NCBI RefSeq assembly: GCF_003515065.1
Contig: NZ_QXGH01000027.1
Span: forward strand, 1-64,000
Direction of reading: 5' to 3'
DNA length: 64,000 bases
Source of the DNA: Nocardioides immobilis
GTDB taxonomy: Bacteria; Actinomycetota; Actinomycetes; Propionibacteriales; Nocardioidaceae
Part shown: piece by piece, positions 40,402-48,705 of the stretch
Layout: each line of letters starts with the position of its first letter
How positions within the stretch are numbered: the stretch's first letter is position 1
Position numbers and translations under genes: made by a program
The notes under the pieces: model-generated
What the model was told of the DNA's origin: nothing
The model's input: only the letters and a program-made list of their open reading frames with translations
Database searches by the model: none

Positions 40402-41340
40402 ATGCGTGCATGGCAGTTCACCGAGGTCGGAGAACCCCTCAGCCTGCGGGAGGTACCAGCCCCGACCCCGACCGCCGGCGAGATCGTTGTGCAGGTCCGG
40501 GCCGCCGGACTGTGTCACAGCGACATTGGCTTTCTCGACGGCACCCTGACCCCGCTCCTCCCGTTCCGGCCCATCACGCTGGGTCATGAGATCGCCGGCA
40601 TCGTGGCTACGGTCGGTGCCAACGTGGAAGAGTTCGAAGTCGGCCAACAGGTCGTCATTCCCGCGGCGATCGAAGGCCCCGGGACGTCCATGGACGGTGG
40701 CTTCGCCGATTTTGTCGCCGTGCCGGCCCGGCTCGTCGTCCCCATGCCCGATGGCGTGCCGTTCGACCAAGCGGCCGCAGCCACCGATGCCGGTCTCACC
40801 TCCTACCACGCCGTCGCGATCCAGGGGCAGGTCGGCGCCGGCACACGCGTGGCGGTCGTCGGGCTCGGGGGGCTTGGCTCGGTCGGCGCACAGATCGCGC
40901 TCGCCCTCGGGGCCACCGTCCACGTCGCGGAGAAGAACGAGCGGGTCCACGACTTCGCGCGATCCCTCGGTGTCGACGCGGTCGTCAGCGACATCAATGA
41001 CTTGCGCGACCTGGAGTTCGACGTGGTCGTCGACTTCGCGGGCTTCGGGACCACGACCGACGGCGCCATCCATGCTGTCCGCCGCGGTGGTCGCGTGATC
41101 CTCGTCGGGTTGGGGCTTGCGCGAGCAGAGATCGACCTTCAGGCCCTGACGCTGAACGAGGTCGAGCTGATCGGGTCGCAGGCCGGCACTAAGGAGGACT
41201 GTGCCGCGGTGCTTGAGCTGGTCGCCGCCCGTCGGATCGCTTCCCGGATCACCGCGATCGGCTTTGAGGACATCGGCGATGGAATCGGCAAGCTCGAGCG
41301 CGGTGAGGTCGTCGGTCGCCTGGTCGCCACCTTCGGTTAG
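40402..41340 (+). CDS. Medium-chain (zinc-type) alcohol dehydrogenase, short form
   Basis: The 312-residue protein has the catalytic zinc ligands in GLCHSDIGF (Cys) and TLGHEIAG (His-Glu) and a Rossmann motif VAVVGLGGLGSVGAQIA. The usual four-Cys structural zinc loop is absent (the region reads VVIPAAIEGPGTSMDGGF), which makes it shorter than typical members. It likely oxidises an alcohol of the pathway with NAD. ATG 40402 is favoured over ATG 40396 because GCGGAG is then seven bases away. It lies 67 bases after the flavin reductase gene and probably shares its transcript. Confidence 0.85.
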   Translation: MRAWQFTEVGEPLSLREVPAPTPTAGEIVVQVRAAGLCHSDIGFLDGTLTPLLPFRPITLGHEIAGIVATVGANVEEFEVGQQVVIPAAIEGPGTSMDGGFADFVAVPARLVVPMPDGVPFDQAAAATDAGLTSYHAVAIQGQVGAGTRVAVVGLGGLGSVGAQIALALGATVHVAEKNERVHDFARSLGVDAVVSDINDLRDLEFDVVVDFAGFGTTTDGAIHAVRRGGRVILVGLGLARAEIDLQALTLNEVELIGSQAGTKEDCAAVLELVAARRIASRITAIGFEDIGDGIGKLERGEVVGRLVATFG

Positions 41341-41387
41341 GGCCTCTCCGCCGTCGCAGATCTCAGCGGGCGATCACGCTGGGACGC

Positions 41388-41430
41388 GTCTACATGCGTG
41401 TTGACGACTCAGTCAACGCGGACGTAGACT
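41388..41430 (+). promoter_or_regulatory. Promoter with two operators for the 41466-44760 operon
   Basis: Copies GTCTAC-N6-GTTGAC (41388-41405) and GTCAAC-N6-GTAGAC (41412-41429) are spaced 24 bases start to start. The first ends in the -35 box TTGACG (41401-41406) and the second overlaps the -10 TAGACT (41425-41430), spacer 18. Repression by occlusion is expected. Confidence 0.65.
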
Positions 41431-41465
41431 GAATCAACATCAACGCATCCCCGGAAGGACTTCCC

Positions 41466-41966
41466 ATGAAGGTCGAACAGGCGAACGTGCTGGCATCAGT
41501 GCAGCGACTCATCGACGAGGCCGACATCAAGCGTGTGCTGTTCGAGTACGCGCACTTTCTCGACCACAACGAGATCAAGAGCCTCACCGAGCTGTTCACC
41601 GAGGATTGCCACATCGCCTACGGGTCTGACCACGGTGCCGACGGCATCGAGGCGTACCAGGGGACGCTGGAGAACGAGAAGTTCGGTGTGGGTGCCTTCT
41701 TCGCCGGTACCAGCCACCACGTCTCCAACGTCGTCATCGACTTCATCAGCGAGGACGAGGCCCGGGTTCGTTCTCAGCTCTACGCGTGGCACAGGTACAA
41801 CCGGGAGCGGGCGGACGGGATCCTCATGGGCCAGTACCACGACATCGTCGTGCGCACTGCTGATGGCTGGCGCATCAAGCGCCGGGAGCTCAAGACCGTG
41901 GGCACCGAGTCCTATCACGCCAAGGGCGACGCGCTGAACCCCATCCCGCGCCGAACCCAGGCGTGA
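41466..41966 (+). CDS. SnoaL_4-type (NTF2-fold) protein, dehydratase-like
   Basis: The 166-residue protein reads ADIKRVLFEYAHFLDHNEIK, SLTELFTEDCHIAYGSDHGA, FFAGTSHHVSNVVIDFISED and VRSQLYAWHRYNRE. The cone-shaped fold with paired Tyr/His residues (SHHVSN, YHDIVV) resembles scytalone dehydratase and BaiE-like dehydratases. It may dehydrate or isomerise a ring intermediate. It starts an operon with an enoyl-CoA hydratase and a Baeyer-Villiger monooxygenase. GGAAGGA precedes the ATG. Confidence 0.78.
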   Translation: MKVEQANVLASVQRLIDEADIKRVLFEYAHFLDHNEIKSLTELFTEDCHIAYGSDHGADGIEAYQGTLENEKFGVGAFFAGTSHHVSNVVIDFISEDEARVRSQLYAWHRYNRERADGILMGQYHDIVVRTADGWRIKRRELKTVGTESYHAKGDALNPIPRRTQA

Positions 41967-41995
41967 CAAACAACCCACTCGAGAGGAACCCGACC

Positions 41996-42772
41996 GTGAG
42001 CGATGAACTGCTGGTCGAAACTCGCGACCACATCGCATTCGTCACCCTGAACAGGCCGAAGGCCCTGAACTCGATCTCGCATGAGCTCGACGTCGAGTTG
42101 GCCAAGGTGTGGGACACGATCGACACAGATCCAGACATCTGGGTCGCCGTGCTGTCCGCATCAGGCGAGAAGGCGTTCTGCGCCGGCGCCGACATCAGCG
42201 GGGGCACCGACGCGGACGCCTCACGCCTCGCGCTAGGAGGCGGACTGACGGGGATCGGCGGCCCGGTTCGGACACTGTCGAAGCCGCTGGTGGTGGCCGT
42301 CCAAGGCTACGCACTCGGCGGAGGCTTCGAGCTGGCGATGTGCGGCGACGTGGTCGTCGCCGCAGACAACGCACAGTTCGGACTCCCCGAAGTCAAGGCC
42401 GGGATCATCGGTGAGTGCGGCGTCGTGCATCGAGCCGTGCGGCAGCTGCCGCACCACATCGCCATGGCCCTGATACTGACGGGCGACCGGTTGCCGGCCG
42501 ACGAGGCCTTGCGCCATGGGCTTGTCAACGAGGTCGTCTCCCTGCCTGAGCTGGGAAACGCCGCCGAACGGTGGGCGAAGAAGCTCGCAGGGGTATCGCC
42601 ACTGGCCGCCCAGGCCGCCAAGCTCGCTGCCCATGTGGGTCTGGCCCATTCGCTCGAGGTGGCCTTGAACACCAGGTACGAACCAATCGAGGCGTACGCC
42701 ACCTCGTACGACGTCCAGGAGGGCCGCCGGGCGTTCCAGGAAAAGCGCGCGCCCGTGTGGACGGGTCGCTGA
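41996..42772 (+). CDS. Enoyl-CoA hydratase/isomerase family protein (1)
   Basis: The 258-residue crotonase-fold protein has FVTLNRPKALNSIS at the N-terminus, the oxyanion segments KAFCAGADIS and QGYALGGGFELAMCGD, and FGLPEVKAGIIGECGVVHR. The first catalytic Glu of hydratases is replaced in ALGGGFELAMCGD-GIIGEC by a Glu at the second position only, so hydratase, isomerase or hydrolase chemistry are all possible. The start is GTG 41996, with GAGAGGA eight bases upstream; GTG 41963, overlapping the previous stop, is an alternative. Confidence 0.85.
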   Translation: MSDELLVETRDHIAFVTLNRPKALNSISHELDVELAKVWDTIDTDPDIWVAVLSASGEKAFCAGADISGGTDADASRLALGGGLTGIGGPVRTLSKPLVVAVQGYALGGGFELAMCGDVVVAADNAQFGLPEVKAGIIGECGVVHRAVRQLPHHIAMALILTGDRLPADEALRHGLVNEVVSLPELGNAAERWAKKLAGVSPLAAQAAKLAAHVGLAHSLEVALNTRYEPIEAYATSYDVQEGRRAFQEKRAPVWTGR

Positions 42773-42783
42773 GAGGACTGACA

Positions 42784-44760
42784 GTGCATGCACTAGAGGA
42801 GACCGAGCGCACGGGCGGGTTGATCCGGGAGGGCGTCCGCCTGACTGCTGACGAGATCCGCACGGCCGTGTCGATTGCGAACGTCCCTGCGCTGCTCATG
42901 CTCGTCTTCCAGATGACAGGTGACGAGGCCTGGCTGGAGCCCCCCTTCCAGCCCACGCGCGGCAAGGGGCTAGGGGATCACGACTCCGGCGGGCTCGCTG
43001 AGGACGTCCAGGAGACGATCCGCGAGGCTGCGGTCCAGGCCATCCGCGGTCTGCAGGAAGGTCGGCACCCCGCCATCCCCACCCCGTCGCCCGCCCTGTT
43101 CACGCGCATGATGTCGGTATGCATGGGCGAGGAGATTCCCGACGGCTACGGTGAAATGCTCAGCAGTGAGTTCGCACGTCGAGTCACCCAGGATCGAACC
43201 GATCACGAAGCGGTCCCGCCCCCGAAGGACTTCAAAGTTGTACTGATCGGTGCGGGAGTGGCAGGCATCGCGGGCGCGCACCAACTCGAGGAAATGGGCG
43301 TGGACTACGTCATTCTCGAGAAGCAGCCCGACTCCGGCGGCAACTGGTGGCAGAACACCTACCCCGGCTGCGGCGTCGACACTCCCAGCCACCTCTACTC
43401 GTTCTCGTTCGCCCAGAACGACTGGACGAAGCACTTCGAACTCAGGGACAACATCCAGCACTACTTCCACCAGGTCATCGAGCACCTTGGTGTGCGCGAC
43501 CGGATCCGGTTCGGGGTCGAGGTGCTCACTGCGCGTTTCCTCGAGGCCGAAGGCGCCTGGGAGCTTACGGTGCGCAATGAGCAAGGGCGCGAGGAGAAGC
43601 TGCGGTGCACCGTGCTCATCAGCGCCGTCGGTGTCCTCAATCGCCCCCGGATGCTTGACATCCCCGGGATGGGCACCTTTGAGGGGAAGTCATTTCACTC
43701 CGCGGAGTGGCCTAGCGAATTCGACCCTGCAGACAAGCGGGTCGCGATCGTCGGCACCGGCGCCAGCTCGATGCAGATCGCGCCCGCCATCGCCGACAAG
43801 GTAGAAAGCCTGACGATCTTCCAGCGATCCCCGCAATGGGTGGCGCCGTTCGACAAGTTCCAGGCGCGGATCCCCCGAGAGCTCCGGCTCCTGCTGCAGT
43901 CGTGCACCTTGTACCGCGGTTGGTACTGGCTTCGCCTCTTCTGGCAGTTCGGGGACAAGGTCATCGAGGCGCTGCGGGTTGACCCGGACTGGCCGCATCC
44001 GCAGCGCGCCGTGAACGCGCGAAACGACGGTCACCGAGTGTTCTTCACCAAGTACATCGAGGAACAGCTGGCTGGTCGGGAGGATCTGCTGCCCAAAGTG
44101 CTTCCGGACTACCCCCCCTTCGGCAAGCGCATCCTGCTCGACAACGGGTGGTACCAGACGCTTCGCCGCGACAACGTCGAGCTCGTGACCGAGGCGGTCG
44201 CGGAGGTCACCCAGAAGGGCTTGGTGACAGCAGACGGCGAGCATCGTGACTTCGACGTCATCATCTGGGCAACGGGCTTCGAGGCGGCCAAATTCCTGCA
44301 GTCCATCGACGTGTACGGCGTCGACGAGGTGCGGCTGCGTGACGTGTGGGAGGAGGACAACCCGCGGGCGTATCTCGGGATGTCCGTTCCGGACTTCCCC
44401 AACTTCTTCATGCTCGGCGGGCCTAACTCATTTCCCGGCAGCGGCAGCTTCATGTATTTCATGGAGGTGCAGATGCGCTATCTCCGCGGCCTGATGGAGG
44501 ACATGTTCAACCAGGGCCTGGGAGCACTCGACGCCACCCACGAAGCGAACGAGCGGTACAACCAGATGGTTGACGACCTTCATGAGCGCACTGTCTGGAC
44601 GCACCCCGGCATGTCGACCTACTACCGGAACTCGCGGGGGAGGGTCGTCTTCGTGATGCCGTTCCTCAACCTCGAGTACTGGGAGATGACGAACCGGACC
44701 GACCTCGAGAACTACACGGTGCGCCCGGCCACCGTCGAGACGCGTACCTCCACTCCTTGA
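42784..44760 (+). CDS. Baeyer-Villiger monooxygenase, 4-hydroxyacetophenone-monooxygenase-like
   Basis: The 658-residue flavoprotein has a roughly 145-residue N-terminal extension (LTADEIRTAVSIANVPALLM, IPTPSPALFTRMMSVCMGEE) like that of HAPMO. It continues with FAD motif IGAGVAGIAGAHQL (about 155-168), the type I BVMO fingerprint FEGKSFHSAEWP (299-310), NADPH motif IVGTGASSMQIA and IIWATGFEA. It inserts oxygen beside a ketone to give an ester, using NADPH and O2. The start is GTG 42784, with GAGAGGA six bases upstream. The substrate is not known; aryl or cyclic ketones are the usual range for this subfamily. Confidence 0.88.
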   Translation: MHALEETERTGGLIREGVRLTADEIRTAVSIANVPALLMLVFQMTGDEAWLEPPFQPTRGKGLGDHDSGGLAEDVQETIREAAVQAIRGLQEGRHPAIPTPSPALFTRMMSVCMGEEIPDGYGEMLSSEFARRVTQDRTDHEAVPPPKDFKVVLIGAGVAGIAGAHQLEEMGVDYVILEKQPDSGGNWWQNTYPGCGVDTPSHLYSFSFAQNDWTKHFELRDNIQHYFHQVIEHLGVRDRIRFGVEVLTARFLEAEGAWELTVRNEQGREEKLRCTVLISAVGVLNRPRMLDIPGMGTFEGKSFHSAEWPSEFDPADKRVAIVGTGASSMQIAPAIADKVESLTIFQRSPQWVAPFDKFQARIPRELRLLLQSCTLYRGWYWLRLFWQFGDKVIEALRVDPDWPHPQRAVNARNDGHRVFFTKYIEEQLAGREDLLPKVLPDYPPFGKRILLDNGWYQTLRRDNVELVTEAVAEVTQKGLVTADGEHRDFDVIIWATGFEAAKFLQSIDVYGVDEVRLRDVWEEDNPRAYLGMSVPDFPNFFMLGGPNSFPGSGSFMYFMEVQMRYLRGLMEDMFNQGLGALDATHEANERYNQMVDDLHERTVWTHPGMSTYYRNSRGRVVFVMPFLNLEYWEMTNRTDLENYTVRPATVETRTSTP

Positions 44761-45109
44761 CGCCGGATGCGGGGTCAGCTTGCTGCCACTCGCAGGGTTC
44801 TGACGCCCGCTCGTCGTTGGCGTCGGGTGCAGGAAGACGGCGTCGGTGAGGAAGGCGGTCGACTCACCCACCAAGACGTCCTCTGTCCTGGTGGGTGAGT
44901 CGAGGGCGGTGGCGCCGCCTCACCAAGGGGCTTGGTGGCTATTGCCGACACGCGTGGCAGGAATTTCACTGGGTCAGGGTCGAACCTGGCGGTGAGCCCC
45001 GTCTCGGATGCTCGATCGGACCAGCTGTCAGTACCGGTTCTCGATTCGCCACGCCGCAATACAGGCACCGCCGTACCCCTCCCTCGGCACTTCGGGCGAC
45101 CGGGACCGC
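44761..45109. other. Gene-free region with convergent terminator
   Basis: No convincing gene is seen between the convergent monooxygenase and CoA-ligase genes. A perfect 15-base hairpin lies at 44859-44903. Minus-strand frames of about 110 residues across this stretch have plausible composition but no recognisable protein. The segment may be leftover of an inserted or deleted gene. Confidence 0.4.
44859..44903. terminator. Bidirectional hairpin between convergent operons
   Basis: Arms 44859-44873 and 44889-44903 (TCGACTCACCCACCA and its complement) form a perfect 15-base stem with a 15-base loop. Confidence 0.7.
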
Positions 45110-46759
45110 TCACGGTCGGGTTGACTCCTCGAGGCGGGCGCGCAGGCCCCGCTTGTCAATCTTCGTGGTCGACATCGGCCATTCCTCGGCCTTAAGGAAC
45201 AGGATCTCCCTAGGTACCTTGTAGCGCGAGATCTCGCCGTCGCAGAAGTCGATGAGCTCCTGCTCCGTAAGGTGCTCTCCATCGAAAACCTCGACGAAGG
45301 CTACGGGTACCTCATCCAGACGAGCGTCTGGCCTGCCTACCACGGAGGCCATCTTGACGGCCGGATGGCGGCACAGGAACGACTCGATCTCGATGGTGGC
45401 GACGTTCTCGCCGCCTACCTTCAGCATGTCTTTCAGGCGACCGTGGAAGACAAGCCGGCCATCCGCAGTCCGACTGTACAGATCGCCGGTGTGCAGCCAG
45501 CCGTCGGCGTCGAGCGCGGAAGCCGTCTTCTCGGGATCCCGGTAGTACTCCGACATCACACAGTGGCCGCGTACGAGAATCTCGCCCATCGACTGATCCG
45601 TGATGTCCTCGCCAGTAACGATGTCGACGATCCGCAATTCGATCCCTGGCACCGCCTTGCCCTGCCCCTGGCTGCGTTCGGCCACAGTCTCATCCGGCGT
45701 TGACAGGGCATAGATGCCCGCCGTTTCGGTCATGCCGCAGGCAGCCAGCATCTCGGCCCCCGGGAAGGTGGCCTGGACTCGCTCGATCAGGGGACGTGGG
45801 CCGATGACCAAGATCGACCGGAGGGAGCCCATCGCTGACGCATCGAAGTCGGGGTGGTCCAGGACCGGCTGGATCAGTGCGGGGAACCACGGGAAGGCAA
45901 CGCTGACTTTCTCCTCCACGAGGAGTCGAATCGCTCGTCCAGCCTCGAAGTACACATCCGTAACGTAAGTCCCGGCGTTGCCGACGGAGCCGATGAAGGG
46001 GCTTAGGCAGCCCACGTGGAAGAGCGGTCCCGCTCCCCAGGTGACGTCGCCGTTGTACCTGTGTCGGGCGCGTTGGACGGTGCCCCTGACGACCGCTTCG
46101 TGGTTGAGGACGCAGCCCTTGGGGTCCGCCGTTGTACCTGAGGTGTAGAGCATCAAGGCCGGGTCCTGCAGTCGAATCCTGAAGCGCTGCTCGTGAACGG
46201 CTTCCACGGGGACGGTTGCCGCGACCGCGTTGAACTCGCTGCGACTCAGCAGTCCATGGCGTCCTTCCCCGGAGAGCGAGATGACCGCACGTAGTTCCCG
46301 GTGTTCGGGGAGAGTCAGGCGGTCCGGGCGACTGGATTCCTCCAGGCCGAGAAGGGACTCGGCTAGCAGGCGGGGGAAGTCTGTGTAGTCGCCAGGGGCC
46401 GAGCCTACGGTCAGGATGGCGGCGAGTTGTGCGTTCGCTGCGATGTAGCTGACCTCGCTCCTGCGGTGTCGGGCGTTGATCGGCACGGCTACCGCGCCCA
46501 TGAGGCCAGCGCCGAAAATCCCTTCCGCGATCTCGATGCCGTTGTGCGCCAGGATGCCGACTGAATCTCCTCGGCGGACGCCAAGGCCGAGCAGTCCACG
46601 AGCAACCTGGAGCGCGCGGTCGTATAGGTCGGCGTAGGTCCAGCGATGATCCGGGATCACCAGCGCGGCGCGCGTGGGGGCGATCCTGAAAGCCCGGACG
46701 AGGAGGTCCCCTAAAGGGGAAACCTCAGTCCAGCTCTCCAACTCAATCGGAGCGGCCAT
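45110..46759 (-). CDS. AMP-forming acyl-CoA ligase
   Basis: The 549-residue ANL-superfamily enzyme has the P-loop LMLYTSGTTADPKGCVL, the A5 motif ACGMTETAG, the A7/A8 motif GWLHTGDLYSRTADGRLVFHGR and LKVGGENVATIEIE, and the C-terminal catalytic Lys in STTKIDKRGLR. It activates a carboxylic acid as its CoA thioester for beta-oxidation-like steps by the hydratases of the cluster. It is transcribed away from the operator array at 46825. A weak GAGGTGG site precedes the ATG. Confidence 0.9.
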   Translation of the reverse strand: MAAPIELESWTEVSPLGDLLVRAFRIAPTRAALVIPDHRWTYADLYDRALQVARGLLGLGVRRGDSVGILAHNGIEIAEGIFGAGLMGAVAVPINARHRRSEVSYIAANAQLAAILTVGSAPGDYTDFPRLLAESLLGLEESSRPDRLTLPEHRELRAVISLSGEGRHGLLSRSEFNAVAATVPVEAVHEQRFRIRLQDPALMLYTSGTTADPKGCVLNHEAVVRGTVQRARHRYNGDVTWGAGPLFHVGCLSPFIGSVGNAGTYVTDVYFEAGRAIRLLVEEKVSVAFPWFPALIQPVLDHPDFDASAMGSLRSILVIGPRPLIERVQATFPGAEMLAACGMTETAGIYALSTPDETVAERSQGQGKAVPGIELRIVDIVTGEDITDQSMGEILVRGHCVMSEYYRDPEKTASALDADGWLHTGDLYSRTADGRLVFHGRLKDMLKVGGENVATIEIESFLCRHPAVKMASVVGRPDARLDEVPVAFVEVFDGEHLTEQELIDFCDGEISRYKVPREILFLKAEEWPMSTTKIDKRGLRARLEESTRP

Positions 46760-46824
46760 TTGCGCTCACCACCTCAGCGTCGTTCCACCTCTGTGAAACA
46801 AGGTCGCACACGAACATCACCTCT

Positions 46825-46896
46825 GTCAACGCTCGAGTTGACGATCAACGATTCTGTTGACATGTGCGGTTGAAGTGTGTCACCGTGGATGTTGAC
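46825..46896. promoter_or_regulatory. Array of three operators upstream of the acyl-CoA ligase gene
   Basis: One perfect copy (46825-46842, spacer GCTCGA) is followed one base later by ATCAAC-N6-GTTGAC (46844-46861) and by GTCACC-N6-GTTGAC (46879-46896). On the minus strand a TTGACA within the first copy can serve as -35 of the ligase promoter; the -10 is weak. The region 46862-47009 holds no other recognisable gene. Confidence 0.65.
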
Positions 46897-47009
46897 AACC
46901 GCCCGAGATGGGAGGCTGTGCTGTGGCAGCCAGGCGGCCACGACTCTCCTCGGGCTCCGGCCCACCGCGGGGCGGCCATCAAGAATCTGGGCGCCGATCT
47001 TGCTGGGCC

Positions 47010-47669
47010 TCAGGTACGGGCCATGCCGTCCAGGAAGATGGACAGGAACGTCCCGGCGATCTCGGCGGCGTCGTGCTTGCTGTGGCCAGGGACGAACCAC
47101 CGGTGCGTCCAGTTCATCATCCCGAAGAGGCCATTGGTGACCAGGCCCGTCGGCAGGTCCGAACGAAACTCACCTGCCTGGATACCCGCGCTCACGAGGT
47201 CGAAGGCCAGCCTCTCGAACTCGTGGGTCTTGCCCACCAGTTCCTCGGCCCACTCGGTCGATCTACCGGCAATGTGGCTCATGTCCTCCTGGATGTACAC
47301 GAACGCGTAGGGATAGTGCTCCTCGTAGGACTTCAGCGTGAGGGTTACCAGTTCGGTGAGCTTCTCGCGAACGGTGCCCGGCCCCGCGGCGATCCTGCGG
47401 CCCTGTTCGAGGTTGGCGTCGAGCACCGTGGAGATGCATTCGTAGAGGAGATCCTCCTTGCTGCCGACGTAGTAGTAGAGCGAGGCGCGGTCCGTGCCGA
47501 ACCGTTCGGCGACGTCGTTGAGCGTGGCGGTCGTGTACCCCTTCTCTCGGAAGACCACGGCCGCCGTCTGGACGAGCTTGGCGCGCTTTGCGGCGTACTC
47601 GGGACCTCCTTCGGCAATCGCCGCCTTGCGTCGCTGGGAAATCCGACTGGTGTTGTTCGTGGTGGGCAC
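47010..47669 (-). CDS. TetR-family transcriptional regulator
   Basis: The 219-residue protein has an N-terminal HTH: LVQTAAVVFREKGYTTATLN, DVAERFGTDRASLYYYVGSK (about 32-75). A variable helical ligand domain follows, with a hydrophobic/aromatic stretch (SYEEHYPYAFVYIQED, FGMMNWTHRWF) that could line a binding pocket. It sits inside the catabolic cluster. A perfect operator (47735-47752) lies 65 bases before its start and copies lie at every other unit of the cluster, so it is the best candidate for the repressor of the regulon. Confidence 0.9.
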   Translation of the reverse strand: MPTTNNTSRISQRRKAAIAEGGPEYAAKRAKLVQTAAVVFREKGYTTATLNDVAERFGTDRASLYYYVGSKEDLLYECISTVLDANLEQGRRIAAGPGTVREKLTELVTLTLKSYEEHYPYAFVYIQEDMSHIAGRSTEWAEELVGKTHEFERLAFDLVSAGIQAGEFRSDLPTGLVTNGLFGMMNWTHRWFVPGHSKHDAAEIAGTFLSIFLDGMART

Positions 47670-47734
47670 CGCGGTCCTTCCTGCCTGCTGCCGGGACTGG
47701 CAGATCGTACGGGTTCTGCCGAAGTGCGGCTGTC

Positions 47735-47777
47735 GTCAACGTTACAGTTGACCATGGCGCCCCGCAATGCCTACGCT
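47735..47777 (+). promoter_or_regulatory. Operator (GTCAAC-GTTACA-GTTGAC) and promoter between tetR and the enoyl-CoA hydratase gene
   Basis: The perfect operator (47735-47752) ends in a -35 box TTGACC (47748-47753). TACGCT (47772-47777) follows at 18 bases as -10 for the gene at 47831. The site can also repress the divergent tetR gene. Confidence 0.65.
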
Positions 47778-47830
47778 CGAGCGGGTCCCCCGGGGCGGCC
47801 AGCAAGTCAGCTAACGCGTGAGGAGTGCCC

Positions 47831-48676
47831 ATGCCCGATGGATCGTCGGTCCGCGTCGAACACGACGGGCCGTTGTCATGGATCGTGCTCGACCGTCCGG
47901 AGCATGCGAATGCGCTTTCGACGAGGATGCTCGATGAGTTCAGCGACGCTCTTGAATCGCTCCGCGAGGAGGGAGGGCCGGTCCTGGCGATTCGCGGGGA
48001 GGGCCGTGGCTTCTCCTCGGGATACGACATCGGCCAGGTCGGCGCACCCCGTGTCGCTGACCCTGTCGGTGACCGGGCGCGCCTGCGCGGGAACATCGAC
48101 CGATGGTTGGCGATCTGGGACCATCCCAAGCCGGTGATTGCTGCGGTCCATGGGTACTGTCTGGCCGGAGCCACCCAGATGTGCGTCTACTGCGACATCA
48201 CTATCGTGACCGACGACGCGAGCATCGGAGAGCCGGCGATACCGCTCGGTGGCGGCTATATAGCTCCTATGTGGGCTCCGCTCGTGGGACCGAAGAGGGC
48301 GAAGGAGTTGGCCTTCCTTCCCGGCAACACGATCGACGGGCGCACCGCTGTGGAGTGGGGTTGGGCAAACCACGCGGTTCCCTCCGACGCACTCCTGGAC
48401 ACGGTTCGAGCGCTCGCCGCGCGGATCGCGCTGGTGCCCTCGGATGTCCTGGCCCTGAAGAAGGCGTCAATCAATCGGGCCATGGAGGCCATGGGGACAC
48501 GGACCGCGGCAATGGCCGGGGCGGAGATGGACGCACTCCTGCACCTCAGTCCCGCCGTCCTTGAGGTGCGTCAGAGCATCGTGAATCGGGGGCTGAAGGA
48601 CGTCATCAACTCGTTCCGCGGGCCGAGCAGCCAAGATATCGCTGCCTCTGCTCAAGCCGGCCGCGGAGCGGAGTGA
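47831..48676 (+). CDS. Enoyl-CoA hydratase/isomerase family protein (2)
   Basis: The 281-residue crotonase has WIVLDRPEHANALSTRML, LAIRGEGRGFSSGYDIGQ (oxyanion hole, with Ser-Ser-Gly instead of the usual CAG), AAVHGYCLAGATQMCVYCD, GEPAIPLGGGYIAPMW and a C-terminal LALKKASINRAMEAMG. The catalytic Glu positions differ from classic hydratases, so a hydrolase or lyase activity on a CoA ester is possible. ATG 47831 follows GTGAGGAG by five bases; GTG 47825 is less likely. Confidence 0.83.
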   Translation: MPDGSSVRVEHDGPLSWIVLDRPEHANALSTRMLDEFSDALESLREEGGPVLAIRGEGRGFSSGYDIGQVGAPRVADPVGDRARLRGNIDRWLAIWDHPKPVIAAVHGYCLAGATQMCVYCDITIVTDDASIGEPAIPLGGGYIAPMWAPLVGPKRAKELAFLPGNTIDGRTAVEWGWANHAVPSDALLDTVRALAARIALVPSDVLALKKASINRAMEAMGTRTAAMAGAEMDALLHLSPAVLEVRQSIVNRGLKDVINSFRGPSSQDIAASAQAGRGAE

Positions 48677-48705
48677 CCAGGCGTCCGGCTCCCGGGGCTT
48701 GGTAG

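Noticed and set aside
41400..41417. GTTGAC-N6-GTCAAC, an outward version of the operator
   Set aside because: It arises from the right arm of one operator copy (41388-41405) next to the left arm of the following copy (41412-41429); it is not an independent element.
46864..47009. Possible plus-strand gene start beside the operator array
   Set aside because: Frames here run antisense into tetR, lack a ribosome site at a sensible start and give low-complexity products.
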